A DNA stretch of 7,651 nt from JBBPYA01 sp038200385 (lineage in GTDB: Bacteria; Actinomycetota; Actinomycetes; Mycobacteriales; Geodermatophilaceae). The DNA is taken from contig JBBPYA010000101.1 in NCBI GenBank assembly GCA_038200385.1, positions 1 to 7,651 of the forward strand, written 5' to 3'. A program made the position numbers and the translations under genes. The notes under the pieces are model-generated. The model ran no database searches, was not told the DNA's origin, and saw only the letters and a list, made by a program, of their open reading frames with translations. The first letter of the stretch is position 1. Each line of letters opens with the position of its first letter. Positions 5,488 to 7,651 of this stretch are shown here, in pieces.

Positions 5488-6825
5488 ATGACGTCGACGA
5501 CGCGACGGCTGGGCGCGCCACCGGCAGCGGACCAGCTCGACCCGGAGGAGCGGATCTCCGTCGACGAGCTGCGGGAGTTGCAGCTGACCCGTCTGCAGTG
5601 GTCGCTTCGGCACGCCTACGACAACGTCGCGCTGTACCGGCGCAAGTTCGACGCGGCCGGCGTACATCCGCAGGACTGCCGCGAGCTGGCCGACCTCGCG
5701 AAGTTCCCGTTCACCACCAAGGCCGACCTGCGCGAGGGTTACCCGTTCGGGATGTTCGCCGTGCCGCGCGAGCAGGTACGCCGGATCCACGCCTCTAGCG
5801 GTACCACCGGGAAGCCCACCGTCGTCGGTTACACCGAGCGCGACCTCGACAGCTGGGCCACCGTAATGGCGCGCTCGATCCGGGCCAGCGGCGGCCGGCC
5901 CGGTCACCGCATCCACATCGCCTACGGCTACGGCCTGTTCACCGGCGGCCTCGGCGCGCACTACGGCGCGGAGAAGCTGGGTTGCACCGTCATCCCGCTG
6001 TCCGGCGGCATGACGCCCCGGCAGGTACAGCTCATCTGTGACTTCGAACCCGAGGTCATCATGGTCACCCCGTCCTACTTCCTGACCGTCCTGGACGAGT
6101 TCGAGCGGCAGCGCCTCGACCCGCGGAAGAGCTCGTTGCAGGTCGGCATCTTCGGCGCCGAGCCGTGGACCGAGCAGATGCGGGTGGAGATCGAGGAGCG
6201 GGGCGGGATCCACGCCGTGGACATCTACGGCCTATCCGAGGTCATGGGCCCCGGCGTCGCCAACGAGTGCGTCGAGAGCAAGGACGGCCTGCACATCTGG
6301 GAGGACCACTTCCTGCCGGAGGTGATCGACCCGGTGGCCGAGAACGTGCTGGCCGACGGCGAGTGCGGCGAGCTGCTGTTCACCAGCCTGACCAAGCAGG
6401 CGCTGCCGATCATCCGGTACCGCACGCGGGATCTGACGCGGCTGCAGCCGGGGACCGGCCGCCCGTCGATGCGGCGGATGGAGAAGGTCACCGGCCGCAG
6501 TGACGACCTGATCATCCTGCGGGGGGTCAACGTCTTCCCGACCCAGATCGAGGAGATCGTCCTGCGGGTCCCCGGCCTGGCCCCGCACTTCCAGCTGGAG
6601 CTGTCCCGGCGCGGACGCATGGACCAGTTGCTCGTCCGGGTCGAGGCGCGACCGGACTGCCCGGCCGACCGGCGCGGACCGGCCGCCGAAGAGGTCGTCA
6701 CCGCGGTCAAGGACAACGTCGGCGTCACGGTCGGCTGCGACATCGTCGACCCGGAGACCCTGGAGCGCTCGCAGGGCAAGCTGCAACGGCTGATCGACCG
6801 GCGCGAGGCAACCGAGGGATCGTGA
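5488..6825 (+). CDS. paaK: Phenylacetate-CoA ligase PaaK
   Basis: Cytosolic adenylate-forming enzyme (EC 6.2.1.30) that converts phenylacetate, ATP and CoA to phenylacetyl-CoA, the first committed step and the source of the epoxidase substrate. At 445 residues it matches the family (about 430-440). Visible motifs: the phosphate-binding loop SSGTTGKPT at 103-111; the substrate-pocket region YGYGLFTGGLGAHYG at 146-160; FGAEPW at 222-227; YGLSEVMGPG at 247-256; YRTRD with the ribose-binding aspartate at 311-315; and the hinge and C-terminal lid from GRSDD (336-340) to RGVNVFP (345-351). SQGKLQRLIDRR near 428-439 contains the likely catalytic K431. The ATG at 5488 has GGAGG 5 bases upstream, a clear ribosome site. 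It is divergent from paaABCDE, overlaps the regulator gene by 4 bases and carries the operator in front. Confidence 0.97.
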   Translation: MTSTTRRLGAPPAADQLDPEERISVDELRELQLTRLQWSLRHAYDNVALYRRKFDAAGVHPQDCRELADLAKFPFTTKADLREGYPFGMFAVPREQVRRIHASSGTTGKPTVVGYTERDLDSWATVMARSIRASGGRPGHRIHIAYGYGLFTGGLGAHYGAEKLGCTVIPLSGGMTPRQVQLICDFEPEVIMVTPSYFLTVLDEFERQRLDPRKSSLQVGIFGAEPWTEQMRVEIEERGGIHAVDIYGLSEVMGPGVANECVESKDGLHIWEDHFLPEVIDPVAENVLADGECGELLFTSLTKQALPIIRYRTRDLTRLQPGTGRPSMRRMEKVTGRSDDLIILRGVNVFPTQIEEIVLRVPGLAPHFQLELSRRGRMDQLLVRVEARPDCPADRRGPAAEEVVTAVKDNVGVTVGCDIVDPETLERSQGKLQRLIDRREATEGS

Positions 6826-7418
6826 GTGCACCGGTACGCCGGGGACGCCCGGGCTACGACCTGGACTCCCTGCTACCGATCGCCGTCGAGGTCTTCAACG
6901 AACGCGGGTACGACGGCACGAGCATGGAGGATCTCGCCGCCCGACTCGGCATCAGCAAGTCGGCGATCTACCACCACGTCAGCGCGAAGGCCGAGCTGCT
7001 GCGGCTCGCGACCGACCGGGCGCTGGACGCGCTCGCCTCGGTCGTGGACGCACCGGAGGGCGACACGGCGATGCAACGGCTGGAGTACGTCGTCCGCGGC
7101 AGCGTCGGTGTCCTCACCGCGGAGCTGCCCTTCGTGACCCTGCTGCTTCGGGTGCGCGGCAACACCGACGTGGAACGCCGTGCGCTGTCCCGGCGACGCC
7201 AGCTGGACCACCAACTGACCGATCTGGTGCGGGCCGCCGTGGACGAGGACTCGCTGCCGGCCGGCATCGATCCGGCCGTGACCGCGAGACTGATCTTCGG
7301 GACGGTGAACTCTCTCGTCGAGTGGTACCGCCCGTCTCGGACGCTGCGTACCGACGACCTCGCCGACGCGGTGGTGGCCCTGGTCCTCGGGGGCCTGGGC
7401 CGACTCGGCGACAGTTGA
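6822..7418 (+). CDS. paaR: TetR family repressor, probable PaaR
   Basis: The 198-residue protein has a TetR N-terminal DNA-binding domain at about 13-60. Its helix-turn-helix runs from TSMEDLAARLGISKSAIYHH (33-52) and is followed by AKAELL. The C-terminal half is a helical ligand-binding and dimerisation region typical of the family. The name PaaR is inferred from position: the gene starts with a GTG that overlaps the paaK stop (GTGA, with GAGGG just upstream). A duplicated palindromic operator of the right type flanks both arms of the locus. Studied PaaR proteins are released from DNA by phenylacetyl-CoA. It should therefore repress paaABCDE, paaK and itself. It could respond to another acyl-CoA, but a paa role is much the likeliest. 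Its stop codon lies inside the -35 box of the next gene. Confidence 0.88.
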   Translation: MSAPVRRGRPGYDLDSLLPIAVEVFNERGYDGTSMEDLAARLGISKSAIYHHVSAKAELLRLATDRALDALASVVDAPEGDTAMQRLEYVVRGSVGVLTAELPFVTLLLRVRGNTDVERRALSRRRQLDHQLTDLVRAAVDEDSLPAGIDPAVTARLIFGTVNSLVEWYRPSRTLRTDDLADAVVALVLGGLGRLGDS

Positions 7419-7444
7419 CAGGCAAGTAGTCACTTGCCTATGGT
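7415..7444 (+). promoter_or_regulatory. Promoter of the arsR gene with operator in the spacer
   Basis: A consensus -35 box, TTGACA (7415-7420), is followed after 18 bases by TATGGT (7439-7444, 4 of 6 to TATAAT). The spacer is almost filled by an inverted repeat, AGGCAAGT (7420-7427) and ACTTGCCT (7432-7439), with a 4-base centre. ArsR proteins commonly bind such repeats in their own promoters, so autorepression is expected. The predicted transcription start, about 7 bases past the -10 box, coincides with the GTG at 7452. The -35 box overlaps the paaR stop codon (7416-7418). Confidence 0.75.
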
Positions 7445-7451
7445 GGCGGGT

Positions 7452-7651
7452 GTGGGGGACGTGTTCAACGCCCTCGCCGACCCGACCCGACGGGCCATCC
7501 TGGACGAGTTGCAGGAGCGCAACGGCCAGACCCTGTTCGAACTCTGCGGCCGGCTGGCCACCAGGCACGGCCTCGGATCCTCCCGCCAGGCCATCTCCCA
7601 ACATCTCGATGTCCTGGCGGCCGCCCGGCTGGTCGCCACCCGCCGCGAGGG
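7452..7651 (+). CDS. ArsR family transcriptional regulator (partial, runs off window end)
   Basis: The visible 66 codons encode an ArsR/SmtB-type winged helix N-terminus: DVFNALADPTRRAILDEL at about 3-20, then QTLFELCGRLA, and the recognition helix region SSRQAISQHLDVL at 43-55 leading into LVATRRE. No metal-binding cysteine pattern such as ELCVCD is present (C32 stands alone), so this is more like the metal-independent ArsR group often found beside SRPBCC/AHSA1 or glyoxalase-like genes. A target cannot be named because the downstream DNA is missing. The start is a choice. An in-frame ATG at 7440 lies inside the -10 box and could not be on a message from that promoter. GTG 7452 matches the predicted transcription start and the usual family N-terminus, implying a leaderless mRNA. 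Readthrough from paaR could still use ATG 7440. No terminator separates it from paaR. Confidence 0.85.
   Translation, partial: MGDVFNALADPTRRAILDELQERNGQTLFELCGRLATRHGLGSSRQAISQHLDVLAAARLVATRRE

Noticed and set aside
6225..6831. Minus-strand open frames across paaK (184 and 199 codons)
   Set aside because: Shadows of paaK; no ribosome site or recognisable domain, while paaK is complete and conserved.
7216..7226. ACTGACCGATC inside paaR, matching the left half of the operator
   Set aside because: The right half is not matched, and the bases encode ordinary TetR helix residues, so chance is sufficient.

Overview
The window comes from a high-GC actinobacterium. The DNA is GC-rich throughout, GTG starts are frequent, genes are packed with 4-base GTGA overlaps, and the regulator families fit. 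The genus cannot be fixed from the sequence; a relative of Geodermatophilales/Frankiales is a guess. The core is a phenylacetate (paa) catabolic locus organised as a divergon.

On the minus strand, reading from 4884 down to 956, lie paaA, paaB, paaC, paaD and paaE. These encode the five components of the ring-1,2-phenylacetyl-CoA epoxidase: catalytic diiron subunit, small bridging subunit, structural partner, Fe-S maturation-type protein and reductase. Further downstream on the same strand (855 to beyond base 1) is a partial AI-2E family membrane protein, separated from paaE by a 100-base gap with a hairpin.

On the plus strand, starting at 5488, are paaK (phenylacetate-CoA ligase) and a TetR regulator, probably paaR, which overlaps paaK by 4 bases. 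An ArsR-family regulator begins directly after paaR and runs off the right edge. Its probable promoter has a perfect TTGACA -35 box that contains the paaR stop codon, an 8-bp inverted repeat fills the spacer, and the -10 box covers the first possible ATG. The message may therefore be leaderless from a GTG.

The 603-base divergent region (4885-5487) is the most structured non-coding part. It carries two copies of a TetR-type operator with an identical 17-bp core, one beside each operon start. Between them are a short ORF resembling the first strand and helix of a BLUF blue-light sensor domain cut off after 34 codons, a near-perfect 25-bp palindrome, and a degenerate 20-bp tandem array ending just before the paaK-side operator.

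In working terms, PaaK makes phenylacetyl-CoA, PaaABCDE epoxidises its ring, and the TetR protein very likely represses both arms and itself until phenylacetyl-CoA appears. The later pathway genes (paaG, paaZ, paaJ, paaF, paaH, paaI) are not in the window. The main chemistry is well known; the unusual material is the intergenic architecture, the PaaB N-terminal extension with its GC hairpin, and the arsR promoter layout.
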